A DNA stretch of 64,000 nt from Photobacterium sp. TLY01 (lineage in GTDB: Bacteria; Pseudomonadota; Gammaproteobacteria; Enterobacterales; Vibrionaceae), in contig NZ_CP090365.1 of NCBI RefSeq assembly GCF_021432065.1, positions 1,054,001-1,118,000 on the forward strand. The letters run 5' to 3'. Below, in pieces: positions 28,771-36,889 of this stretch. The notes below the pieces were generated by a model. The model was not told the DNA's origin, ran no database searches, and saw only the letters and a list, made by a program, of their open reading frames with translations. Both the position numbers and the translations under genes were made by a program. The number at the start of each line of letters is the position of its first letter. The stretch's first letter is position 1.

Positions 28771-29868
28771 TTAAAACTTGTGTTCCACCCCGACGGTCAG
28801 GCCATAAAGGCTGTTATCCTCATAGACAGTGCCGGAAATGTCTTTACCGTCTTTCACAATTTTGTACTGAGCAGCCCCAAACAGCGAGGTGTTGCCAAAG
28901 GAATACTTGCCTCCGACCTGAACACCCTTTGCCCCGTTTCCTGGTGCCAGTGGATTCAGATTTCCCTCACCAGCACCTTCGGCATAATTCAGCTCAATAC
29001 CGCCACCGAAAGCTGGTGTAAACTGACGGGCCAGACCCAACGCATAGGTGACACTGTCGCGATCAAAGGTGACGACTTCACCACGCACCTGTGTTTTGAT
29101 GACATGTTCACTCCATCTGCGCCAGTGGGCAGAAAAGGTCATTAAGGTGTTCTCAGCCACCCCGGTCTGGAAGTCAAAATCAATGGTTTCAGGCAGCTCA
29201 ATTTCCGAATGACTTGATACCGAGCTTGCCTTACCCCCTGTTTTATTCACGATTAAGGCGCCAGATTCGGTCGTATCAAATGAATGCTCAACTGCTGACT
29301 GGTATGCAACGGTGGCGCGTAACGCTATTTTGGGGATATGGTAAGACGCACCCACTGTATAACCAAAGCCGATATCCTCTCCCAGATCCAAATCTAAACC
29401 ACCAAAGCCACCATTCATGTTGGTGTTAAATTTCGCTTTAATTTCAGTCTGGTTGATGGTGGGGCCAGCAAAAGCTGAAAAAGAGGGGGCAAATTGGTAT
29501 TTACCTGTTAAAGCCACGGTGCGGGTTTTCACATCAGCGCTGGAACCTTGCCAGAAACCACCTGTATGCTGAGTATCAATATTGTTTGAAAGATAATACT
29601 GGGCATTTCCAGAAAACTTATCTGTAAAAAAGTAATTCGCCGCACCCTGAACATAGTGCGTATCATTGAAGATATCTCCTGTATCTCCAAAGGTAGGGTG
29701 GCTCCCCTGAATGTCGTAATTAAAGTAGGAATACGACACCGCCACCTTATCATCAGGGCTGTACAAATTACTGTAGCTATAGCGTCCAAACTCATAGGCT
29801 GCTCCATGAGAGTAAAAGCTCGTTGCTGACAAAATTGCGGCGAGTAATGATTGATACTTCAGCTTCAT
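28771..29868 (-). CDS. FadL/OmpP1-family outer membrane transport protein
   Basis: 365 residues from the ATG at 29868 (AGAGGT nine bases before; the longer frame to 29979 lacks a signal). A Sec signal ends HGA. The mature protein starts AAYEFGRYSYSN and consists of alternating aromatic beta strands, ending VGVEHKF with the C-terminal Phe recognised by the BAM machinery. It resembles the FadL family, which carries long-chain fatty acids or other hydrophobic molecules across the outer membrane. A TetR gene lies upstream, with 496 bp between, on the same strand and might regulate it. A different barrel porin family is possible. Confidence 0.75.
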   Translation of the reverse strand: MKLKYQSLLAAILSATSFYSHGAAYEFGRYSYSNLYSPDDKVAVSYSYFNYDIQGSHPTFGDTGDIFNDTHYVQGAANYFFTDKFSGNAQYYLSNNIDTQHTGGFWQGSSADVKTRTVALTGKYQFAPSFSAFAGPTINQTEIKAKFNTNMNGGFGGLDLDLGEDIGFGYTVGASYHIPKIALRATVAYQSAVEHSFDTTESGALIVNKTGGKASSVSSHSEIELPETIDFDFQTGVAENTLMTFSAHWRRWSEHVIKTQVRGEVVTFDRDSVTYALGLARQFTPAFGGGIELNYAEGAGEGNLNPLAPGNGAKGVQVGGKYSFGNTSLFGAAQYKIVKDGKDISGTVYEDNSLYGLTVGVEHKF

Positions 29869-30240
29869 TGTTCGAATACCTCTACATGTGAACCCGCACT
29901 CACCACAGTGTGATAACGAGGGGCAAACTCCCCCCCTATTGCTAACCGTTTGCCTTGCACTTAATGCAGTCATGAGCAAATACGGCTAACAACACCCCCC
30001 TGTGACCTATTTGTGATGAGACGAGACTTCCGTTGTCGTTTTATTTCGAAGTTCTCAACAACATTGTTAACACTTCGTTATTATTTTGTTTCGAAAAGAG
30101 GTTAACTGAATCAAAGCTGAACGTCCACACTAAATAGGTCATACGTCCGATTAATTTAAAGAAGTGCTGACTGATCACAGAAACACCCTGCTAAGATGTG
30201 ACGATGGTTCAGACTATATAGATTGATGAGGCCAGTAAAA

Positions 30241-30345
30241 ATGCGTAACTCAGAAAACAAACCACGACAAAAACGCCGCTGTGCGGTCACACACTGCGGC
30301 TGTTGTAGGTCAAGCTACGAAAAAGAAATGGGATGGAGAAAATAA
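30241..30345 (+). CDS. candidate 34-residue cysteine-containing small protein
   Basis: ATG to TAA encodes 34 residues: a basic N-terminus (NKPRQKRR), a cluster CAVTHCGCC with four cysteines in nine residues, then SSYEKEMGWRK. GAGG lies nine bases before the ATG and TATATAG, a possible -10 element, lies about 25 bases before it. It sits alone between the FadL-like and TetR genes, on the opposite strand. The Cys/His cluster could bind a metal. I recognise no family, and the evidence is the ribosome site plus composition only. Confidence 0.4.
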   Translation: MRNSENKPRQKRRCAVTHCGCCRSSYEKEMGWRK

Positions 30346-30364
30346 TTCCAACAAAAAGTGAGGG

Positions 30365-31012
30365 TTATTCAGTAGCAATAAGTGTCGACAATAATCGCTT
30401 CAGCGTTTTAGAAACAATCTCCTGATTGAAGTTTTGATCCCCACTGACCAAAGCAAATTCAAACTCTCTGAAGGTAAAGATGACCAGATTGGCATCAATT
30501 TCAGGATGTGGACTGCCTATCAGTTCCGCCGTCTTTTCGATCAAACGCATCACTTGCAACTTATACTCACTGACACGTTTAACCAGCATCTCTGACTGCC
30601 CCAGTGCAAACAGAAAATGGCATCGAATTGTCAGCTGCTTTCTGCGCGTCTCATCTGTCAGCTCGGTCGAAATGTACTGTGTTAACAGTTCGGTTAGCTG
30701 TACAACACAGGCTTCCCGATCTTCAGTCGATCCCTTTGCCAGATAATCTCTGAGTATCGTATCCACTTGCTCCTGAATCCATTGAATCTGTTTCACTTCC
30801 CGTCTGGCAAACTCTTCAAATGCACACAGAATCAAATGATCCATGCTTTCGAAGTAATAACTGGTCAGTGATAACCGAACCTGAGCTGCACTGGCAATAT
30901 TCCGATGTGACAAGCTGTTCAGGCCTGTGGTCGCAATCAGTTCCAACGTGGCTTCAATGATTTTTTGTCGGGTAAGCTCTCCCTTTGTCGTTTTTCGAGA
31001 ACTAGCTGCCAT
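30365..31012 (-). CDS. TetR-family transcriptional regulator
   Basis: 215 residues. The N-terminal helix-turn-helix (about 15-60) contains ATLELIATTGLNSLSHRNIA and SLTSYYFESMDHLI, the usual TetR pattern with the YYF anchor of the recognition helix. The C-terminal ligand domain is unassigned. AAGGATAAGTCGAG precedes the ATG. It is encoded alone; the neighbours are the FadL-like porin downstream on the same strand and a small membrane gene upstream. Its ligand and targets are unknown. Confidence 0.9.
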   Translation of the reverse strand: MAASSRKTTKGELTRQKIIEATLELIATTGLNSLSHRNIASAAQVRLSLTSYYFESMDHLILCAFEEFARREVKQIQWIQEQVDTILRDYLAKGSTEDREACVVQLTELLTQYISTELTDETRRKQLTIRCHFLFALGQSEMLVKRVSEYKLQVMRLIEKTAELIGSPHPEIDANLVIFTFREFEFALVSGDQNFNQEIVSKTLKRLLSTLIATE

Positions 31013-31218
31013 CTCGACTTATCCTTGATGTTTATGAAAAGTAAAAGTTTGCATTCATGGCAATGATATCGAAAACCTCTCACTACATAAACTCCAGCGT
31101 TTCACTTTTGGTCGGCATGCCCATAGTTACCCGCCTGGAGCTACTTTCTGACAGGATACAGGTGCTAAACAGGCGAATTTACATACAGTTCAACGCCTGT
31201 TTTTCACCCGATGATGCA

Positions 31219-31248
31219 TAAAAAAATCCCCGAGCTTGGCTCAGGGAT
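31219..31248 (-). terminator. terminator of the 35-residue membrane protein gene
   Basis: Stem ATCCCCGAGC/GCTCAGGGAT with one mismatch and a three-base loop, followed on the minus strand by TTTTTTT. It lies about 55 bp after the stop at 31304. Confidence 0.8.
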
Positions 31249-31303
31249 CGATGTATATGCAGGCGCTGTCTACCGCCATGTGTTTCTGCGTCTCTACGCT
31301 GGC

Positions 31304-31411
31304 TTACAGTGATTTACTGGAGTAGTTAATGTTCTTGCAGGTTTTCTTTTCTTTTAGTACGACCACAATCCCGCCAACAATAAACGCCATAACCAGTAGT
31401 GTCTCGAACAT
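31304..31411 (-). CDS. 35-residue single-pass membrane protein
   Basis: Reading the minus strand from the ATG at 31411: MFETLLVMAFIVGGIVVVL, then a basic tail KEKKTCKN and NYSSKSL, stop TAA. One clean transmembrane helix with positive residues after it predicts an N-out or dual topology. GGGGAAAGTT directly precedes the ATG, and a proper terminator follows, so it appears as its own short transcription unit. It has the look of the small membrane regulators that bind larger membrane complexes. I do not recognise a named family. Confidence 0.65.
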   Translation of the reverse strand: MFETLLVMAFIVGGIVVVLKEKKTCKNINYSSKSL

Positions 31412-31732
31412 AACTTTCCCCAAATTCAGATAATCACTGCAGTCTCAAACGACTCGCCAAGAAAAAATACACAGAGCGGCTAAAACCTACAGAAAAGTAG
31501 TGCTTCCGTCTCCGGTTTGGCAGTTATCTGTTCAGTCAACATATCCGAAAGGGACTCAGCATCAATAGCATACTGAGAAAAAGGTTCAAATCCGGCTTTC
31601 CAACTGAAAGTTTCCTAAAACATCCCGGCGACTAATTTTTAGCCACGCGTATTTTGCGCTTTATTTGCACAAAGTGCCAGCAAAATTTGCCTTACGATTC
31701 TTTAAGCTGGAGATAAGTTTTACTAATAAAAA
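31412..31732. other. intergenic region between small membrane gene and CDF transporter
   Basis: About 320 bp with the promoter of the small membrane gene (minus strand) and the 3' region of the CDF gene. I see no further ORF with a ribosome site and no obvious operator. Confidence 0.4.
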
Positions 31733-31754
31733 ATGCGGCCTAAACAGGCCGCAT
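31726..31754 (-). terminator. terminator of the CDF transporter gene
   Basis: Stem ATGCGGCCT/AGGCCGCAT with loop of four, followed on the minus strand by TTTTTATT. It lies about 25 bp after the stop. Confidence 0.88.
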
Positions 31755-31779
31755 CTCATTTATCTCTCTGTCTGATACG

Positions 31780-32694
31780 TTATAGCCAGCGTTTCTGGCC
31801 GGTAAATGTGACAGACAGCCATGTATCACCCAGTTCGCCTTTCAATTTATCCCACAGTAATTGACGAATCTTATCCTGACGTTTAGTCGTCCAGTATTTA
31901 TCGTCTTTCACAAGGATGTTGATTTCCAGATCGTACTGACGGCCTGTTTTAGCAAAGTGGTGGGTATAGTCATCGAAGTTGTACTGTTTAGACAAATCTT
32001 CAATCACACTATCAACCCGGTTCTGCACCTGGTCATGTGGCGCGACTAACAGCACCTCACGCAAGTTACGGCGTAGTACCTTAATCGGCAGAACCGACGC
32101 AGCAATCGCCATTGCAGACACCAAAATTGGATCGACATAAGCATTCCAATGCGAATAGCCTATTTTATCGAACACCATGACCAGCATAAAACCAACTAAA
32201 ATTGCGGCACTCAAGATGCCATCGACCAACCATTCCTGCGAGTCGACCCGAACAAGTTCCGAGTCTACCTTACGGGCAATGTGAGTTTCCGTGAAATAGA
32301 TGCCAAAACAACTGATAGTAGACAGCACTGCGTATACCATTGCATGTTCCAGCACAACTTCATGGCCACCGTTGACAATGGTTTGCACACCACTCACGAG
32401 TGCAAACAAACAGGTTACCAAGATGAGCAAGCCATTGACGACATTGATCAAAGGTTCGATGTGGGCGTAACCAAACTGGAAGTGGTTATCGTCCGGTCTT
32501 GAGACCAGGTAGGCGGTATACAGACTCAGGCCTGTCATACCCATACTCAGAAAAGAGAACATACCGTCGAGCAGAATCGCACTAGATCCCACATACAGCC
32601 CATAACCTATACCCATAGTGGCAAGCAGGACCGTACCGGCGAGAGACATTTTCAGTGCCAGACGTTCCTTACTAATTTTACGGCTGATAGCCAT
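31780..32694 (-). CDS. cation diffusion facilitator (CDF) family transporter
   Basis: 304 residues with about six membrane helices (to about 205) and a C-terminal cytoplasmic domain. FGYAHIEPL matches the family F-G-Y-x-H-x-E stretch, and WLVDGILSAAI carries the helix-5 metal Asp. Helix 2 has AILLDGMFSFLSM in place of the usual HxxxD pair. CDF proteins export Zn2+, Fe2+, Co2+ or Mn2+ in exchange for protons; the altered ligand set here leaves the metal open. GAGGAGGAATTT precedes the ATG. It is a single gene with its own terminator. Confidence 0.88.
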   Translation of the reverse strand: MAISRKISKERLALKMSLAGTVLLATMGIGYGLYVGSSAILLDGMFSFLSMGMTGLSLYTAYLVSRPDDNHFQFGYAHIEPLINVVNGLLILVTCLFALVSGVQTIVNGGHEVVLEHAMVYAVLSTISCFGIYFTETHIARKVDSELVRVDSQEWLVDGILSAAILVGFMLVMVFDKIGYSHWNAYVDPILVSAMAIAASVLPIKVLRRNLREVLLVAPHDQVQNRVDSVIEDLSKQYNFDDYTHHFAKTGRQYDLEINILVKDDKYWTTKRQDKIRQLLWDKLKGELGDTWLSVTFTGQKRWL

Positions 32695-32818
32695 AAATTC
32701 CTCCTCATATACCCATAGTGTTGATATTCATGTCAGCTCTAATGTTTGACCTTGACCAGTCAATCATTCAAGCATGACGGTTTCATGAAACTGCGAAACT
32801 CGCTTTGGTAGCATGCAC

Positions 32819-33247
32819 TTATTCAAGCGCATCTTCAAGCCATTGCAAAAACGCAGGTTTTCGTAATGCGGTGTTCAAGCTCGCCTGTTGGCGCCCTTTC
32901 CTGAAAGCCAGAACAGTCGGAACACCTCTGACTCTGTATCGTTTTGCCAAATCCGGATGCTGATTTACATTCACTCTGACAAAACGGTATTGTTTTTTCT
33001 GCTTTGCAACTTGCTCAACCACGGGCTTAAATGCCTGACATGGCGCACAATTATTCCCCCAAAACGTCACGATCACAGGTTTGGGACTTTGAATCAGCAT
33101 AGCAAAGTTCTTACTATCTGCTTCAACCGGGCTGCCATCCAATACGGCTTTGGAGCAATGTACACAAGAGACAGTATTAGATAATGAAGTGCTCTGCAGA
33201 GACACAGCCTTGTGACAATGCGGGCAGTTCACAGTAAAACTTGGCAT
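32819..33247 (-). CDS. trxC: TrxC-like thioredoxin with N-terminal zinc ribbon
   Basis: 142 residues. The N-terminus has two CxxC pairs (CPHC and CVHC), the zinc ribbon that defines thioredoxin 2. The thioredoxin fold follows, with TFWGNNCAPCQAFKP, VRVNVNQHPDLAKRY and RGVPTVLAFRKG (cis-Pro). The active site reads NCAPC rather than the canonical WCGPC; both cysteines remain, so disulfide reduction should still work, but the redox potential may differ. AGGGAAATC precedes the ATG. It is monocistronic. Confidence 0.85.
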   Translation of the reverse strand: MPSFTVNCPHCHKAVSLQSTSLSNTVSCVHCSKAVLDGSPVEADSKNFAMLIQSPKPVIVTFWGNNCAPCQAFKPVVEQVAKQKKQYRFVRVNVNQHPDLAKRYRVRGVPTVLAFRKGRQQASLNTALRKPAFLQWLEDALE

Positions 33248-33415
33248 GATTTCCCTGTTTCCGGGCCTGTACTTTGTTGTTCAGACAGACCGTCAGAATT
33301 AAAATTTTCGCCAGTATACCACAACTTATAAAAAACCAGGATATGGGGAGGTGCCAGCCTCTTTCACTCAACACAATGTCACAGAGAAGGACAAGTTGCT
33401 GCCTGTCCCATCCCG

Positions 33416-33880
33416 TTAAAAGTCAGTGCGCTGCAACTGCAGCCGCTCAATATCACTAAAAAATGAAATGATCTTGGCCCGACTGACACTGTAGATGAAC
33501 TTTGTCCCATCGCACATTTCGGAATCAGCGATTTTTATCTGGGGTGATTTCAACTGCATGAATTCACAGGCGGCCTGCTCTTCACACGCAAGATCCCGCT
33601 CCTCATTCAGCGTTTTCCAATAATCAGCAAAATGATTGAGTGCTGTATCCAGTTGCTGGTAATTCTCCGAACTGAGCTCAGGACGAAGCACTTTCAATTC
33701 CTTTTTTCGTTCCGTCAGGAATGTGTTGAAGTTCTCAGCGTAGCTGTCTATCGCGGAATGACTGTAACAGGCCTGCTGGACATATCTCTCCTGCTGGGCA
33801 TAGACATTATCGCTGCCCCGTTGCGAAGAACAGGCAGATGCCGCAAAGCAGGCAATAAAGACCACAAAAGACAACTTCAT
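33416..33880 (-). CDS. small lipoprotein of unknown function
   Basis: 154 residues from the ATG at 33880 (GGGAAG upstream; a GTG at 33889 also opens the frame). The signal sequence ends in the lipobox ASAC, so the mature protein starts at Cys and is probably sorted to the outer membrane (Ser at +2). The rest is helical, with about six further cysteines that could pair in the periplasm. No family recognised. Confidence 0.7.
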   Translation of the reverse strand: MKLSFVVFIACFAASACSSQRGSDNVYAQQERYVQQACYSHSAIDSYAENFNTFLTERKKELKVLRPELSSENYQQLDTALNHFADYWKTLNEERDLACEEQAACEFMQLKSPQIKIADSEMCDGTKFIYSVSRAKIISFFSDIERLQLQRTDF

Positions 33881-34073
33881 TTCACACACTTCCCGTTCCT
33901 GAATCCGGGCCGCATCAGCCTTTCTCGGCCCTTCAATATATAGAAAAGTATGTGTGAAATGCGCTGTTCAACACGTGTTAAGACCGCGATTTCTTAACAC
34001 TGAGGCATCTTGTTCTTTCTTGAGAAACCGACGCCTGTGAAAACTACGTCTGTGGAACCTAGGCCTTAGGAAC

Positions 34074-34523
34074 TCAGGACTCAACCTGAGTGGCAAGCTG
34101 AACGCTGTCCCCCAACTGAATATCTCCCTCAGACAGCACACGGCAGCATACACCACCACGCCATTCTGGTCTGAGTGCCTGAGTCATGCCCTGAAATTGC
34201 TCATCCATTCGGGGGCAGGGATCCGTCTCTCGTGTAATCTGAAGCTGTAAACTCCCAATAGAGATCACATCACCGACATTACGCTCGGAAAAGCGCATTC
34301 CTTCCACCAGCAGATTGGCTCGGCGGATGGTCCAGGGCAATGTCTCCCCCACTTCATCACATGCATCTTGCCAGGAATCAAGGGACAGGACCGTCACCTG
34401 CCGCTTGCCAGGTTTACCACGAAAGTCACCTTCGACACCGTTTTCACAGGTTACATTAACTTGATTTAATTCTTCCATAACAGCACGTGACGCTTTACGT
34501 CTGGCGATTCCAATTAACTTCAT
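34074..34523 (-). CDS. MOSC-domain protein
   Basis: 149 residues from the ATG at 34523 (AGGGAGATGTTTGG upstream; the frame opens at 34559). MOSC features: GVEGDFRGKPGKRQVTVLS near the start, RRANLLVEG in the middle, and the conserved Cys in ETDPCPRM. MOSC domains carry sulfur or bind molybdenum cofactor, and stand-alone members (YiiM type) reduce N-hydroxylated compounds with Moco. Its exact substrate is unknown. Monocistronic. Confidence 0.88.
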   Translation of the reverse strand: MKLIGIARRKASRAVMEELNQVNVTCENGVEGDFRGKPGKRQVTVLSLDSWQDACDEVGETLPWTIRRANLLVEGMRFSERNVGDVISIGSLQLQITRETDPCPRMDEQFQGMTQALRPEWRGGVCCRVLSEGDIQLGDSVQLATQVES

Positions 34524-34824
34524 CCAAACATCTCCCTGGCGCTCATCAGAATACAGCATTAAACACTGGAAAATCTCATGCTGTACCGAATTCTTTACTT
34601 AGTTGGCAATGTGTAACCAACGCACTTTTTAACACTTTGATTACAATTAGAAGTGTTCGCCACTTCGTGTATGTAACGCATCTACTATACCCAAAAAAAT
34701 CAGGTTGCATCGAAACTTATTGCAGCGCTAAAGATGGATGGGATAGCCGGGGTTAGCAATACACAATTCACAACTGTGACTTTTCTGCCCTCATGGTTTC
34801 GGGCAGTGACAAAAGGAGCTTGAT
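34524..34824. other. divergent promoter region between MOSC gene and 2-oxoacid dehydrogenase operon
   Basis: About 300 bp containing promoters for both directions. No adjacent regulator gene and no clear operator were seen. The last bases hold AAAGGAGCTTGAT, the ribosome site of the E1alpha gene. Confidence 0.4.
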
Positions 34825-35913
34825 ATGAATGTTCAAGCCACAAGTATGCACCGCTACTTAGATTATCAGGGACAACTGCTCTCGCCGCTTCCGGCATGGG
34901 CGGATATCCCGACGCTGCAAGGCTTTTACAGGGACATGGTACTGACCAGAGTTTACGACAACAAAGCTGTCGCACTTCAGCGTACAGGTAAACTCGGGAC
35001 CTACCCGTCTCATTTAGGATCAGAGGCCATAGGTATCGCTGTTGGCCGGGCACTCCGGCAAGACGATGTCTTTGTGCCTTACTACCGCGATATGCCTGCC
35101 ATGTGGGCACGCGGAATAGCCATGGAGAAAAATCTCCAGTATTGGGGTGGCGATGAGCGAGGCAGTGATTTTGCATTTAACGACCAGCCCTGCCGTGATC
35201 TTCCCTTTTGTGTGCCAATTGCCACGCAATGTACCCATGCTGTCGGCGTTGCTGCCGCACTGAAAATCCAGGGGGGCCATCATGCTGCGCTGGTCACCTG
35301 TGGTGATGGCGCGACATCAAAAGGAGATTTCTTAGAATCCATTAACTGTGCCGGCGCCTGGAATATCCCTTTGGTCTTTGTCATTAACAATAACCAATGG
35401 GCGATCTCTGTGCCCCGCAAATTACAATGCGGCGCCGAGTTTCTGTCCGATAAGGCCAAAGGAGCCGGCATACCCGGCATCACAGTCGACGGTAATGACA
35501 TCATCGCCATGTACGACATCATTATGAAAAGTTTGGATCGAGCGCGGAAAGGCAAAGGCGCCACCCTGATCGAAGCCGTCAGCTATCGTTTGGGTGATCA
35601 CACAACCGCTGATGATGCCAGCCGTTACCGAAGCGAAGATGAGCTGCAGCAAGCCTGGCAATATGAACCCGTCAAACGCCTGAAGGCTTTCCTTGTCGCG
35701 CAGGATGCCTGGTCTGAGAATGATGAAAAACAGTGGCTGGCTCACTGTCGTCAGGTCGTGGAAGATGCAGTCGAACGCTATCTGGCGATTCCTCCTCAGC
35801 CCCCTGAGTCCGCCTTCGATTATCTTTATGAACAACCCACGGATGACATCCATCCCCAACGGGATGCCATTATCAATAAAGCAATGCGCATGCAGGGAGG
35901 CCGCCATGGCTGA
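34825..35913 (+). CDS. 2-oxoacid dehydrogenase E1 component, alpha subunit
   Basis: 362 residues. The thiamine diphosphate motif is intact: GDGATSKGDF with the later INNNQWAIS (G-D-G ... N-N). SYRLGDHTTADDASRYR is the phosphorylation-loop region of E1alpha. It decarboxylates a 2-oxoacid (pyruvate, acetoin-type or branched-chain) together with E1beta. Sequence style sits between PDH and branched-chain enzymes. A valine-degradation operon at the right end of the window makes a branched-chain role attractive, but substrate is not decided. AAAGGAGCTTGAT precedes the ATG. First gene of the operon; the E3 dihydrolipoamide dehydrogenase is not encoded here. Confidence 0.9.
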   Translation: MNVQATSMHRYLDYQGQLLSPLPAWADIPTLQGFYRDMVLTRVYDNKAVALQRTGKLGTYPSHLGSEAIGIAVGRALRQDDVFVPYYRDMPAMWARGIAMEKNLQYWGGDERGSDFAFNDQPCRDLPFCVPIATQCTHAVGVAAALKIQGGHHAALVTCGDGATSKGDFLESINCAGAWNIPLVFVINNNQWAISVPRKLQCGAEFLSDKAKGAGIPGITVDGNDIIAMYDIIMKSLDRARKGKGATLIEAVSYRLGDHTTADDASRYRSEDELQQAWQYEPVKRLKAFLVAQDAWSENDEKQWLAHCRQVVEDAVERYLAIPPQPPESAFDYLYEQPTDDIHPQRDAIINKAMRMQGGRHG

Positions 35914-36889
35914 GATGACCATGCTGGAAGCCGTCAACCTCGCGCTACATCATGAAATGGCCAAGGATCCGAATGTGGTCATACTGGGTGAAGATGTGGG
36001 CGATAACGGCGGCGTATTTCGTGCCACTGTCGGCCTGAAGAAAGAGTTCGGTTTAAAGCGTGTGATTGATACACCATTAGCTGAGTCTCTGATTGGCGGC
36101 GTTACCATAGGCATGGCAAGCCAGGGGCTACGTCCGGTTGCTGAGTTCCAGTTTCAGGGTTTTGTCTTTCCGGCACTAGAACACCTGATCTGCCATGCGG
36201 CCCGCTGGCGTAACCGTACCCGCGGCCGGCTCACCTGCCCTGCCGTTTTCCGAGCGCCGTTCGGCGGCGGGATCCATGCCCCGGAGCACCACTCCGAAAG
36301 TGTAGAAGCCATTTTTGCCCATACCGCGGGTTTGAAAGTGGTTATCCCTTCCTCGCCAAAACGTGCCTATGGCCTGCTGCTCGCGGCGATCCGCAGCAAT
36401 GACCCTGTGATGTTCTTCGAACCCAAGCGTATCTACCGGACAGTAAAATCCGATGTTATCGATAACGGTGAAGCGCTTCCGCTCGATACCTGTTTCACAT
36501 TGCGTAAAGGGCGAGATTTAACATTAGTTACCTGGGGAGCCTGCGTTGTCGAAAGCCTGGAAGCAGTGAACGAACTCTCAAAAATGGGCATTGAAGCCGA
36601 AGTCATCGATCTGGCATCGATAAAACCTATCGACATCAACACCATTATTGCTTCGCTGGAAAAAACAGGCCGCTTGCTGGTGGTGCATGAAGCCAGTAAG
36701 ACCTGCGGTGTCGGTGCCGAACTGCTAGCACAAGTGTCTGAGAAAGCATTGTGCCTGTTAAAAGCGCCACCGATTCGGGTAACAGGTATGGATACCGTCA
36801 TGCCTTATTACCGCAATGAAGCATATTTCATGATTCAAAAAGACGACATTGTCATTGCGGCCAAACAACTTGTGGAGGGATGGAAATGA
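35906..36889 (+). CDS. 2-oxoacid dehydrogenase E1 component, beta subunit
   Basis: 327 residues from the ATG at 35906. GGGAGG lies just before it, and the gene overlaps the E1alpha stop by eight bases, so translation is coupled. MTMLEAVNLALHHEM, VILGEDVGDNGGVFRAT, FRAPFGGGIHAPEHHSES and EVIDLASIKPID are typical of the pyrimidine-binding and C-terminal transketolase domains. It forms the heterotetramer with E1alpha. The frame runs further upstream inside E1alpha, but only as a shadow. Confidence 0.93.
   Translation: MAEMTMLEAVNLALHHEMAKDPNVVILGEDVGDNGGVFRATVGLKKEFGLKRVIDTPLAESLIGGVTIGMASQGLRPVAEFQFQGFVFPALEHLICHAARWRNRTRGRLTCPAVFRAPFGGGIHAPEHHSESVEAIFAHTAGLKVVIPSSPKRAYGLLLAAIRSNDPVMFFEPKRIYRTVKSDVIDNGEALPLDTCFTLRKGRDLTLVTWGACVVESLEAVNELSKMGIEAEVIDLASIKPIDINTIIASLEKTGRLLVVHEASKTCGVGAELLAQVSEKALCLLKAPPIRVTGMDTVMPYYRNEAYFMIQKDDIVIAAKQLVEGWK

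Noticed and set aside
29990..30030. Possible CRP site (TGTGA...TGTGA) upstream of the FadL-like gene
   Set aside because: The second half is a direct TGTGA, not the inverted TCACA that CRP needs.
34021..34075. Overlapping palindromes CCTAGG/CCTTAGG after the MOSC gene as a terminator
   Set aside because: The arms overlap and leave no loop, and no T-run follows on the minus strand.
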